Shown: one piece after another, positions 17,832 to 25,851 of the stretch
Layout of the letters: the number at the start of each line of letters is the position of its first letter
How positions within the stretch are numbered: position 1 is the stretch's first letter
Assembly: GCF_004138125.1 (NCBI RefSeq)
Contig: NZ_RXHS01000020.1
Coordinates: 1-40,886 of the forward strand
Direction: 5' to 3'
Source of the DNA: Seramator thermalis
Lineage (GTDB): Bacteria; Bacteroidota; Bacteroidia; Bacteroidales; Dysgonomonadaceae
DNA: 40,886 nt
The notes under the pieces: model-generated
Told to the model about the DNA's origin: nothing
What the model saw: only the letters and a program-made list of their open reading frames with translations
The model's database searches: none
Translations under genes and position numbers: made by a program

Positions 17832-20813
17832 TTATTCCGGTTTCATCACCACACCTATTTTTTTCCTTCCACTGATTTTGATCACAATCGGCTTGTCGAA
17901 ATGGACATGACGGATAAATTCGGTTTCATTGGCCGCCGGAAACTTTTCAAGAAATGATTCATCGAAAAATCCATCGTTCTGCAGATAAGGATTGACGGTG
18001 AAATATCCAACACCGAACGAGGTAAGGTTTTGAAAAAAATGAGTTCCCTGACTGGGTTCGATACGATAGTGCTCCAAACCGCACTCCACGATCACTCTGG
18101 CCTGGCTGATGTGTGGCCATTTCACAGGGATACCGAGCCACGGATCGGAAGACCCCCACCTACCGGGTCCAACCAGAACATAATTCTGATCTTTTTCCAA
18201 AAAGGTTTTGTTTAGCTCCTCTATCTGACGTGCTATCAACGAATTGTTGGCAGCACTAAAAGAAGGTGTTTTAATATAAATAATATCGTGCACGTCATTA
18301 AAAACACCATTTCCCAATGCATTGTCAGAATAAAGTATGGTATCAGCCGGATCGATTCGCGACAAGTCGTCGGAAACAACTTCGCGATTATCCACAATAG
18401 GTCGGATTTGCAGCAGATAAAACTCGCCTTCGTTTTGATTCTTTATGTTTGCGGCAAACTCAATTTCAACCGGTCTGCCCATTTCTTCCTGTCCCGTTTT
18501 CAGTACTTTATCGAGAATTTCAGCAAGAGGGAACATGTTGTGCTGCAAGATATTTGCAAACGAAATGATTTTTCTGCCTCCCGGATAATATCCATCGCGG
18601 ATAATCTGATCCACAGGATCGTACGTCGAAGACACATAACGCAAAGTCCCGTCCGACTCGGCTTCTTTTAAACTCAATTTGAGAAGATTGAAACCATCGT
18701 CGATGGAAAAATTATTATTTGTTGCATTCAGATCGAGTGCAAAAAATCGTGTTTGCGTGTCTTTCAATGCCAAATCAAGGGTACTCATCTGCAAAATATT
18801 TGATGGGTGAAGTGGCGAAAACCTCAAACCTATATTTCCATCCACAACATATTTTCCCAGTCCGAGTGCAATGGTCACGATGCCGTCCTCTGTTTTTTCG
18901 TTCCCGATGGGATAATAATTAATGGAACGTCCCACGCCCGAAATAGTAGGATAAAAATGCGAACCGTACTTCGATCCAACAACTTCCTGTAGCACAATTG
19001 CCATTTTTTCCTGATCTATCAGATTTTGCGTAGCCGCCATGTAGGCTTTGCTGTCTTTGTAGAAAACGGAAGCATAAACACCTTTGATGGCATCACTCAG
19101 CATGTGCACCATTTCGAGTTTATCGTCGGTATTGGGGATCATGTAGGTGGAATAAATTCCCGCAAAGGGCTGATACCTCGAATCTTCGAGCATACTCGAC
19201 GATCGAATAGCGATCGGGCCGTTGATAGCGTCAAAAAAAACCAGAAAATCGCTAACCAATCTTTTGGGCAGTTTCCCTGCCAAAAAATGCTTCAGAATGT
19301 CTTCATCCGAACGATCCGAAAGTGCAATTTCGTAAAGATTATTTGCGTCCATAAATTCGTCGAAAATATCGGTACACAGCACCACGGTTCGCGGAATATA
19401 AACCGGAAAATTCTCATACACATTAAACTCCTCGTGCATTTTCACCATTTGCCCCATAAAAGCCAGCCCCCGTCCTTTGCCTCCCAACGAACCTTCTCCG
19501 ATGCGTGCATAATTCGAATACTGGTCAAACCGATCTTTTTCGAAAACGGCCACCACTCCCGTATTTTTCATCCGGCGATATTGAACGATAGCCGTATAAA
19601 TCAGTTCGCGGGCATCGTTCATATTGACATATTCCGATACATCTATTTTTTTGAGCATTTCGGCCACAGGGAACATGGCCCGCGAATAGAAAAAACGCGA
19701 AAAATGATTGTGCGCGAGATGGTAATAAAGAGAGTCTTCGGGTATTTGTCGGATATTGGTTTGAAGCTCCTTCAGATTTTTGATGCGGAAAATTTCCTGT
19801 TTGGTAGCAGGATCGATAATGATAAAATCGCCGAACCCCAAATTATCCTTTACTGTCTTGCGAAGATCTTGCGGAAAGGTTTTCGAATTCTTATCGATAA
19901 ACGAAGCTTTCATTTCGTCGGCATATTGTCGGTTGGAGGTTTCGGAGGAAGTAAAAATCAAGGGAATATATTTATCCTGAGAGCGAATCCATTCACCCAG
20001 TTTTTTCCCGGCCAACTTGTCTTTCGTTCCTTCGCGATTGAAACTCATATCGCTGATAACACCCAACATATTATCACCATACTTCGAATACAATTCAATT
20101 GCTTCTTCGTAGTTTCGAGCGAGCAAAATTTTTGGTCTCCCCCGCATTCTGAGCATTCGCAAATGATCATTGAGTGCTTCTTTCGAAAATTCTTTCGATT
20201 CGTACAAAACAAATTTGTATAACATCGGCAACATCGACGAATAAAACCGCACCGAATCTTCCACTACCATGATGGTTTGCACACCCACCGTTTTCACATC
20301 ATGCTCCACATTCATCCGATCTTCTATCAGTTTGATGATAGCCAAAAGCAGATCGGTATCGCCCAACCAGCTAAATACGTAATCGATGCCACTAAGATCT
20401 TCTTTTTCGAGTATTTTGGTTACTTCTTTCGAAAAAGGAGTAAGTATAACGATAGGAATTTCGGAATATATCTTTTTTATTTTTTTTGACAGTTCAAATA
20501 CTTCACTATTATCCATATTGGGCATACAGATGATCAACTCATAACGATTGGTTTTGAGCTCCTTCATCGCATCGTCGCCATTGCTCACCTGTGTAAAACG
20601 AGGCGGGTAACGTAAATTCAAGGAAGTATATTCGTTAAATATCTGTTCATCGACGCGGCCATCGTCTTCGAGAATAAACATATCATATTTCGAAGCAATC
20701 ATCAACACATTATAGATGCGCTTGTTCATGAGTTGAACAAAGGGAGTGTCGCGAAATTGGAAATGACGGATATCATGAGCCGTGAGGGCTAATCGTGGTG
20801 ATTCTGATTTCAT
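17832..20813 (-). CDS. PEP/pyruvate-binding (PPDK N-domain-like) protein with two receiver-like domains
   Basis: The 993-residue cytoplasmic protein has three parts. Residues about 31-165 form a receiver-like domain that lacks the acceptor Asp (IICMPNMDNSE). Residues about 178-345 form a second receiver with the acidic pair E185/D186 (MVVEDS) and a candidate acceptor D255 (GVISDMSF). From about 435 runs an ATP-grasp domain like the N-terminal part of pyruvate phosphate dikinase/PEP synthase (GEGSLGGKGRGLAF, GPIAIRSSSMLEDS, FYLLQIRPI), then a C-terminal region with VLVGPGRWGSSDPWLG. The phospho-His swivel and PEP-binding barrel are absent, so it cannot be a full PPDK. Proteins of this build are common in Bacteroidetes; their role is unknown to me. 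A TAAATTTG box on the minus strand (20845-20852) may be its -7 element. Confidence 0.85.
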   Translation of the reverse strand: MKSESPRLALTAHDIRHFQFRDTPFVQLMNKRIYNVLMIASKYDMFILEDDGRVDEQIFNEYTSLNLRYPPRFTQVSNGDDAMKELKTNRYELIICMPNMDNSEVFELSKKIKKIYSEIPIVILTPFSKEVTKILEKEDLSGIDYVFSWLGDTDLLLAIIKLIEDRMNVEHDVKTVGVQTIMVVEDSVRFYSSMLPMLYKFVLYESKEFSKEALNDHLRMLRMRGRPKILLARNYEEAIELYSKYGDNMLGVISDMSFNREGTKDKLAGKKLGEWIRSQDKYIPLIFTSSETSNRQYADEMKASFIDKNSKTFPQDLRKTVKDNLGFGDFIIIDPATKQEIFRIKNLKELQTNIRQIPEDSLYYHLAHNHFSRFFYSRAMFPVAEMLKKIDVSEYVNMNDARELIYTAIVQYRRMKNTGVVAVFEKDRFDQYSNYARIGEGSLGGKGRGLAFMGQMVKMHEEFNVYENFPVYIPRTVVLCTDIFDEFMDANNLYEIALSDRSDEDILKHFLAGKLPKRLVSDFLVFFDAINGPIAIRSSSMLEDSRYQPFAGIYSTYMIPNTDDKLEMVHMLSDAIKGVYASVFYKDSKAYMAATQNLIDQEKMAIVLQEVVGSKYGSHFYPTISGVGRSINYYPIGNEKTEDGIVTIALGLGKYVVDGNIGLRFSPLHPSNILQMSTLDLALKDTQTRFFALDLNATNNNFSIDDGFNLLKLSLKEAESDGTLRYVSSTYDPVDQIIRDGYYPGGRKIISFANILQHNMFPLAEILDKVLKTGQEEMGRPVEIEFAANIKNQNEGEFYLLQIRPIVDNREVVSDDLSRIDPADTILYSDNALGNGVFNDVHDIIYIKTPSFSAANNSLIARQIEELNKTFLEKDQNYVLVGPGRWGSSDPWLGIPVKWPHISQARVIVECGLEHYRIEPSQGTHFFQNLTSFGVGYFTVNPYLQNDGFFDESFLEKFPAANETEFIRHVHFDKPIVIKISGRKKIGVVMKPE

Positions 20814-20973
20814 CTAAATGTATTTATTTGGATATTCTTCAGGACAAATTTACATGATAATTTTCAATCGACACGCAGGTTAGTGAATTTAATGATATGG
20901 TGATAAAACAAACAACCGCTATTTCCCAACCGTCCGAATTCCTTAACGGTTCAGTAACCGATACGAATCGTGA

Positions 20974-21005
20974 TTTCAAAAATTCCGAAATTGTTCGTAT
21001 ATTTG
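20974..21005 (+). promoter_or_regulatory. Bacteroidetes-type promoter for the lytic transglycosylase gene
   Basis: A perfect -7 box TATATTTG lies at 20998-21005, with TTTC at 20974-20977, 20 bases upstream, as a weak -33 box (consensus TTTG). The implied transcript start is roughly 20 bases before the ATG at 21032. This argues against the longer frame starting at 20897, whose first codons would lie upstream of and within the promoter. Confidence 0.55.
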
Positions 21006-21031
21006 ATTTTTCAATTTCGAAAAGCAAAAAA

Positions 21032-22009
21032 ATGAAAAAGCCTTATACTTTGATTGTTGTGTCTTTGCTGGCAATATCCGCAGGCATTATTCTTTTTTTA
21101 TTCATCTCTGCAAGCAATATAGAGCAAACCGAATCGGAGAGACCTTTGGTGCTTTCGATGACAGCGTCGGTGGACATACCCGATCGAATGATTTTTGCGG
21201 GAGAACCCATTCGGTTCGATCGTTACGATCTGCGTGAGCGTATGGACAGGGAAATAAACTCATTCACTTATTTCCATTCCACCACTTTGCTCTTGTTGAA
21301 ACGGGCAAATCGAATCTTTCCCCTTATCGAACCCATCCTCAAACAACAAGGTGTTCCGGATGACATCAAATATTTGGCGGTCATCGAAAGCAGTCTCGAC
21401 ACAAGAGCCGTTTCACCGGCTCGCGCCGCAGGATTGTGGCAGTTCATGGCAAGTACGGCACCCCGATATGGATTGGAAGTTTCGGCCGAAGTGGATGAAC
21501 GGTTTCATATAGAAAAATCGACTGTTGCTGCCTGCCGTTATCTGAAAGAGGCTTTTGCCAAATACGGATCGTGGAGTGCAGCGGCCATGTCCTACAACGG
21601 AGGACAGGCGCGCATTACAAACGAATTATCGAAACAACTTGCCAGCAATGCTCTCGACTTGTGGCTCGTAGAAGAAACCCAGCGCTATTATTTCAGAATG
21701 CTTGCCATCAAGCAAATTTTCGAAAATCCCCGCCGGTACGGATTCGTTTTGCGTGCCGATCAACTCTACAAACCTATCGAATGCGACCGGATAAATATTT
21801 CATCCTCCATTCCAAACCTGGCCGATTTTGCAAAGCAAAACGGATTGACTTACGCCCAGTTAAAAGATTTTAATTCGTGGTTGCGTAGCGACAAACTAAC
21901 CAATAAAGCCGGCAAGACCTATTCGATTCTTATTCCCAAAAAGGAAAGCCTGTATTATAAAAGCGGTGAAAAATTCAAAGTACACGACAAGCGATGGGTC
22001 ACGCCCTGA
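21032..22009 (+). CDS. Membrane-anchored lytic transglycosylase (SLT family, MltD-like)
   Basis: The 325-residue protein has an N-terminal hydrophobic anchor or signal (about 5-28). The soluble SLT domain has catalytic Glu119 in LAVIESSLD, the following AAGLWQFM motif, and AMSYNGG, all typical of lysozyme-like lytic transglycosylases that cleave peptidoglycan between MurNAc and GlcNAc. A C-terminal segment (about 255-312, FAKQNGLTYAQLKDFNSWL to TYSILIPK) looks like a LysM-type wall-binding repeat. The start at 21032 is preferred over an in-frame ATG 135 bases upstream because it begins a proper signal (MKKPYTLIVV) and lies just after a promoter. uvrA follows 76 bases downstream. Confidence 0.9.
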   Translation: MKKPYTLIVVSLLAISAGIILFLFISASNIEQTESERPLVLSMTASVDIPDRMIFAGEPIRFDRYDLRERMDREINSFTYFHSTTLLLLKRANRIFPLIEPILKQQGVPDDIKYLAVIESSLDTRAVSPARAAGLWQFMASTAPRYGLEVSAEVDERFHIEKSTVAACRYLKEAFAKYGSWSAAAMSYNGGQARITNELSKQLASNALDLWLVEETQRYYFRMLAIKQIFENPRRYGFVLRADQLYKPIECDRINISSSIPNLADFAKQNGLTYAQLKDFNSWLRSDKLTNKAGKTYSILIPKKESLYYKSGEKFKVHDKRWVTP

Positions 22010-22085
22010 AACGAAGTTTAGACACTTGCAACTTTGAAAATCAACTCAATTGAACTTTTGCTTTGATCAATCGTTTTAATAGGCT

Positions 22086-24914
22086 ATGAATTCCGAAACA
22101 GACAACATACAGGTGTACGGTGCGCGCGTACACAATTTGAAAAATATCGACGTAACAATTCCCCGCGATTCGCTCACGGTAATCACCGGATTGAGCGGAA
22201 GTGGCAAATCATCATTAGCTTTCGACACAATTTTTGCCGAAGGACAGCGTCGTTATATCGAAACTTTTTCGTCCTACGCACGTGGATTTTTGGGAAAGAT
22301 GGAGCGTCCCGATGTGGATAAAATCACCGGATTGAGCCCGGTTATCTCCATCGAGCAGAAGACCACCAACAAAAATCCCCGTTCCACAGTGGGAACCACA
22401 ACAGAAATCTACGATTTTCTCCGATTACTCTTTGCCCGCGCGGGCGAAGCTTTTTCGTATATTACCGGCGAAAAAATGGTGAAATATACCGAAGAGCAAT
22501 TGCTTGCGCTCATTCTCGAAAAATATATCGGACGAAAAATATACATTCTTGCGCCTGTAGTACGCAATCGCAAGGGCCATTATAAGGAACTTTTCGAACA
22601 GATCCGCAAGCGCGGTTTTCTGAACGTAAGGGTGGATGGCGAAATCAAAGAAATTCTTCCGGGCATGCGTGTCGATCGCTACAAAAATCACGACATCGAA
22701 ATTTTGATCGATAAACTTGCCGTCTCCAATAAATTTGAAGAAAAACTAAAGGCCAGCATACGAACAGCGATGAAGCACGGATCGGGCTTGATTCTGATTC
22801 AGGATGTCGAGACGGGCGAAATTCGTCATTACAGCAAGAGCTTGATGTGCCCGACCACCGGAATTTCGTACAGTGAACCGGCACCACACAATTTTTCGTT
22901 CAACTCGCCGCAAGGTGCATGCCCCCGATGCAAAGGCATCGGTACTGTCGATCAGATCGACATGGGGAAAATCGTTCCTAAACCCGAATTGAGTATTGCC
23001 GCGGGAGGAATTGCTCCATTAGGCAAAGAACGCAGCAACCTGCTGTTTTGGCAGATTGCAGCTATTTGCGAAAAATATGGCGTTACACTCAAAACGCCCA
23101 TCAAAGATATTCCGCAGGAAGCGATGGACGAAATCATGTACGGATCAAACGAACAACTCAAGATTCGCAACGAATCGCTTGGCAATTCCAATTACATGGT
23201 TTCCTACGAAGGCGTTGCCAAATATATCGAAATGCAACAGGACGACGAAGCGTCGGCTACGGCTCAAAAATGGGCTGATCAGTTCATCACCACTTCCGTG
23301 TGTCCCGAATGTCATGGACAAAGGCTCAACAAAGAAGCATTGCACTTCAAAATAAACGAAAAAAACATTGCCGAGCTTTGCGAGATGGATATACGAGGGC
23401 TTTATGAATGGATGAACGACCTGGACAATCACATTTCGGAAAAACAACGTGCCATTGCCGAAGAAATTAAAAAAGAAATTCTCTCGCGATTGCAGTTTCT
23501 TCTCGATGTGGGATTGGGGTATCTGTCGCTTTCGCGTGCCTCTGCTTCGTTATCGGGAGGCGAAAGTCAACGCATCCGGTTGGCTACACAAATAGGTTCA
23601 CAACTCGTAAATGTACTCTATATTCTTGATGAGCCCAGCATCGGGCTTCATCAACGCGATAATCATCGATTGATCGATTCGCTTGTCAAACTGCGCGATT
23701 CGGGCAATTCTGTCATCGTGGTGGAACACGACAAGGACATGATGCTCGCTTCCGATTACATCGTGGACATGGGGCCTTTTGCCGGTCGCAAAGGCGGTGA
23801 AGTGGTGTTTGAAGGGACACCCGAAGAAATGTTGAAAAAAAACACGCTCACATCCAATTATCTGAACGGAAAATTGGAAATCTCCATACCTCAAAAACGC
23901 AGAAAAGGAAATGGCAAGACGTTGGTGATTGAGGGGGCAACGGGCAACAACCTGAAAAACATCACCGTTACTTTTCCGCTGAGCACGCTCATCTGCATTA
24001 CCGGTGTTTCTGGAAGCGGAAAATCGACATTGATCAACGAAACGCTTCAACCCATTCTGAGTCAGAAATTCTATCGTTCGCTCAAAGATCCGATGCCCTA
24101 CAAAGCCATTCATGGCACAGACAACATCGACAAGATTGTGAGTGTCGATCAGTCGCCAATAGGGCGCACACCCCGATCCAATCCTGCAACTTATACGGGA
24201 GTTTTCGGCGATATCAGAGCGCTTTTTGCCGATATGCCCGAAGCCAAGGTTCGAGGCTACAAACCCGGCCGTTTTTCGTTTAACGTGAAAGGCGGTCGTT
24301 GCGAAACCTGCGGCGGCAATGGCTACAAGACGATCGAAATGAATTTTTTGCCCGATGTGATGGTTCCGTGCGAAACCTGTCACGGCAAACGATACAATCG
24401 GGAAACACTCGAAGTTCGTTTTAAAGGAAAATCGATAGCCGACGTGCTGGATATGACCATCAACGAAGCGGTCGAGTTTTTCGAAAATGTTCCTGCTATT
24501 CTTCGAAAAATTGAAGTGTTGCAAGAAGTTGGCTTGGGATACATCAAACTCGGGCAGTCGTCAACTACCCTTTCGGGTGGCGAAAGCCAGCGCGTGAAGC
24601 TTGCCACCGAATTGGCACGTATCGATACGGGCAATACGCTTTATGTGCTTGACGAACCCACAACCGGTCTTCACTTCGAAGATATTCGCGTATTACTCGG
24701 CGTACTCAACAAATTGGTAGATAAGGGAAATACCATTATCGTTATCGAACATAATCTCGACATCATCAAATGTGCCGACTATATCATCGATTTGGGCCCC
24801 GAAGGAGGAGCAGCAGGCGGACAAATCATGGCAACCGGCACTCCCGAACAAATTGCATCCGATCAAAACAGTTATACGGCTCAATTCTTGAAAAAAGAAT
24901 TGTTGCGACAATAA
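22086..24914 (+). CDS. uvrA: Excinuclease ABC subunit A
   Basis: The 942-residue protein has full UvrA length. Two ABC ATPase modules are visible: Walker A GLSGSGKSS (35-43) with signature LSGGESQRIRLATQ, and second Walker A GVSGSGKST with signature LSGGESQRVKLATEL followed by DEPTTGLH. Zinc-binding CxxC pairs occur at CPRCKGIG/CPECHGQR in the first half and CETCGGNG/CETCHGKR in the second. UvrA scans DNA as a dimer, recognises bulky lesions and loads UvrB in nucleotide excision repair. The start is supported by the standard NIQVYGARVHNLKNID opening. Confidence 0.98.
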   Translation: MNSETDNIQVYGARVHNLKNIDVTIPRDSLTVITGLSGSGKSSLAFDTIFAEGQRRYIETFSSYARGFLGKMERPDVDKITGLSPVISIEQKTTNKNPRSTVGTTTEIYDFLRLLFARAGEAFSYITGEKMVKYTEEQLLALILEKYIGRKIYILAPVVRNRKGHYKELFEQIRKRGFLNVRVDGEIKEILPGMRVDRYKNHDIEILIDKLAVSNKFEEKLKASIRTAMKHGSGLILIQDVETGEIRHYSKSLMCPTTGISYSEPAPHNFSFNSPQGACPRCKGIGTVDQIDMGKIVPKPELSIAAGGIAPLGKERSNLLFWQIAAICEKYGVTLKTPIKDIPQEAMDEIMYGSNEQLKIRNESLGNSNYMVSYEGVAKYIEMQQDDEASATAQKWADQFITTSVCPECHGQRLNKEALHFKINEKNIAELCEMDIRGLYEWMNDLDNHISEKQRAIAEEIKKEILSRLQFLLDVGLGYLSLSRASASLSGGESQRIRLATQIGSQLVNVLYILDEPSIGLHQRDNHRLIDSLVKLRDSGNSVIVVEHDKDMMLASDYIVDMGPFAGRKGGEVVFEGTPEEMLKKNTLTSNYLNGKLEISIPQKRRKGNGKTLVIEGATGNNLKNITVTFPLSTLICITGVSGSGKSTLINETLQPILSQKFYRSLKDPMPYKAIHGTDNIDKIVSVDQSPIGRTPRSNPATYTGVFGDIRALFADMPEAKVRGYKPGRFSFNVKGGRCETCGGNGYKTIEMNFLPDVMVPCETCHGKRYNRETLEVRFKGKSIADVLDMTINEAVEFFENVPAILRKIEVLQEVGLGYIKLGQSSTTLSGGESQRVKLATELARIDTGNTLYVLDEPTTGLHFEDIRVLLGVLNKLVDKGNTIIVIEHNLDIIKCADYIIDLGPEGGAAGGQIMATGTPEQIASDQNSYTAQFLKKELLRQ

Positions 24915-25032
24915 TAAAAAGTTAAAAGTGCGCATTCATTGAACTTTTATAAATCGCTGGCGTTTAGCAGTGGAAGGAAAGAAAAGTATTTTTCGATATC
25001 ACCTATATAAAAAAGAAACATTTATAAAAATT

Positions 25033-25533
25033 ATGGCAACAGTTACATTCAAAGGATCACCTGTCAACACTTACGGCGATTTGCCCAAAGTAGGGACCAA
25101 AGCTCCCGATTTTACATTGGTAAAAAGCGATTTATCGGAAGCCAAATTATCGGACTTCAAAGGCAAGTATGTCGTTCTAAACATATTTCCGAGTCTCGAT
25201 ACAGGTGTTTGTGCTACTTCGGTACGAAAATTCAATCAGGAAGCTGCCAACAAAGCCAACACAGTGGTATTAGGTATTTCAGCCGATTTGCCATTTGCCG
25301 CAGGACGTTTTTGCAGCACCGAAGGAATCGAGAACGTAATTACACTTTCTACTTTCCGCGATGAATCGTTTGGAAAGGATTATGGTGTATTGCTCGTTGA
25401 CGGGCCGATGAAGGGTTTGCTGGCTCGTGCGGTGGTAGTTGTCGATCCCGAAGGAAAAATCATATATGAGGAACTGGTTTCTGAGATTGCACAGGAGCCG
25501 GATTATAATTCTGCAATCAAATCGATAGTGTAG
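25033..25533 (+). CDS. tpx: Thiol peroxidase (atypical 2-Cys peroxiredoxin)
   Basis: The 166-residue cytoplasmic protein has the Tpx hallmark layout. The peroxidatic Cys60 lies in FPSLDTGVCATS and the resolving Cys94 in RFCSTEG, the same spacing as in E. coli Tpx. It reduces alkyl hydroperoxides and hydrogen peroxide with electrons from thioredoxin. A thioredoxin reductase gene lies elsewhere in this window. The start at 25033 (MATVTFKGSPV) matches the family; an upstream in-frame ATG at 24970 would add 21 residues not seen in Tpx. A terminator follows 28 bases downstream. Confidence 0.96.
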   Translation: MATVTFKGSPVNTYGDLPKVGTKAPDFTLVKSDLSEAKLSDFKGKYVVLNIFPSLDTGVCATSVRKFNQEAANKANTVVLGISADLPFAAGRFCSTEGIENVITLSTFRDESFGKDYGVLLVDGPMKGLLARAVVVVDPEGKIIYEELVSEIAQEPDYNSAIKSIV

Positions 25534-25560
25534 TTTGTTTCATGAAGATTGTGTTAACAA

Positions 25561-25598
25561 GAAAAGTCTGCGAAGGGATTCGCGGGCTTTTCGCATTT
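25561..25598. terminator. Rho-independent terminator between convergent tpx and the usher gene
   Basis: The arms GAAAAGTCTGCGA (25561-25573) and TCGCGGGCTTTTC (25580-25592) pair at 13 positions with two G-U wobbles and a 6-base loop, with a weak T-rich tail (GCATTTT). A-rich flanks on the left could let it work from the other strand too, but the usher gene ends about 255 bases away. Confidence 0.7.
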
Positions 25599-25851
25599 TA
25601 GAATATGTGGTTGGCGATGCAATGATGAAACGATTTGAGGTATCCAATCATCTCCACCTTCCTGCGAAAATTAGCGAGAAATAAATCGGCGTTGATCTGC
25701 GAGAAAAAAATTGAAGCAGATAATCGCAGATGGGCACATTTGTAACGCCCATTTCTCATTCCCGACTTCTTCTCTTCCCATTTTTCTATTTTTAACTTGA
25801 ACGAGTCTTGGATGACACGGATAAATATCTGCATCGGCAGTTAGCAAAAAA
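25599..25851. other. Non-coding gap between tpx and the usher gene
   Basis: No gene is recognisable. The segment around 25660-25730 (GCGAAAATTAGCGAGAAAT, then ATCTGCGAGAAAA and ATCGCAGATGGG) reads like a dispersed non-coding repeat of a kind I associate with Bacteroidetes intergenic DNA. Only one copy is in this window, so this cannot be confirmed here. Confidence 0.3.

Noticed and set aside
19026-20222. Long + strand open frame of 398 codons
   Set aside because: It lies antisense to the well-supported PEP/pyruvate-binding protein gene and has the His/Phe/Ile-rich composition of a shadow frame, with no domain signature.
23598-24524. Minus-strand open frame of 308 codons
   Set aside because: It lies entirely antisense to uvrA, with no start signal or family features.
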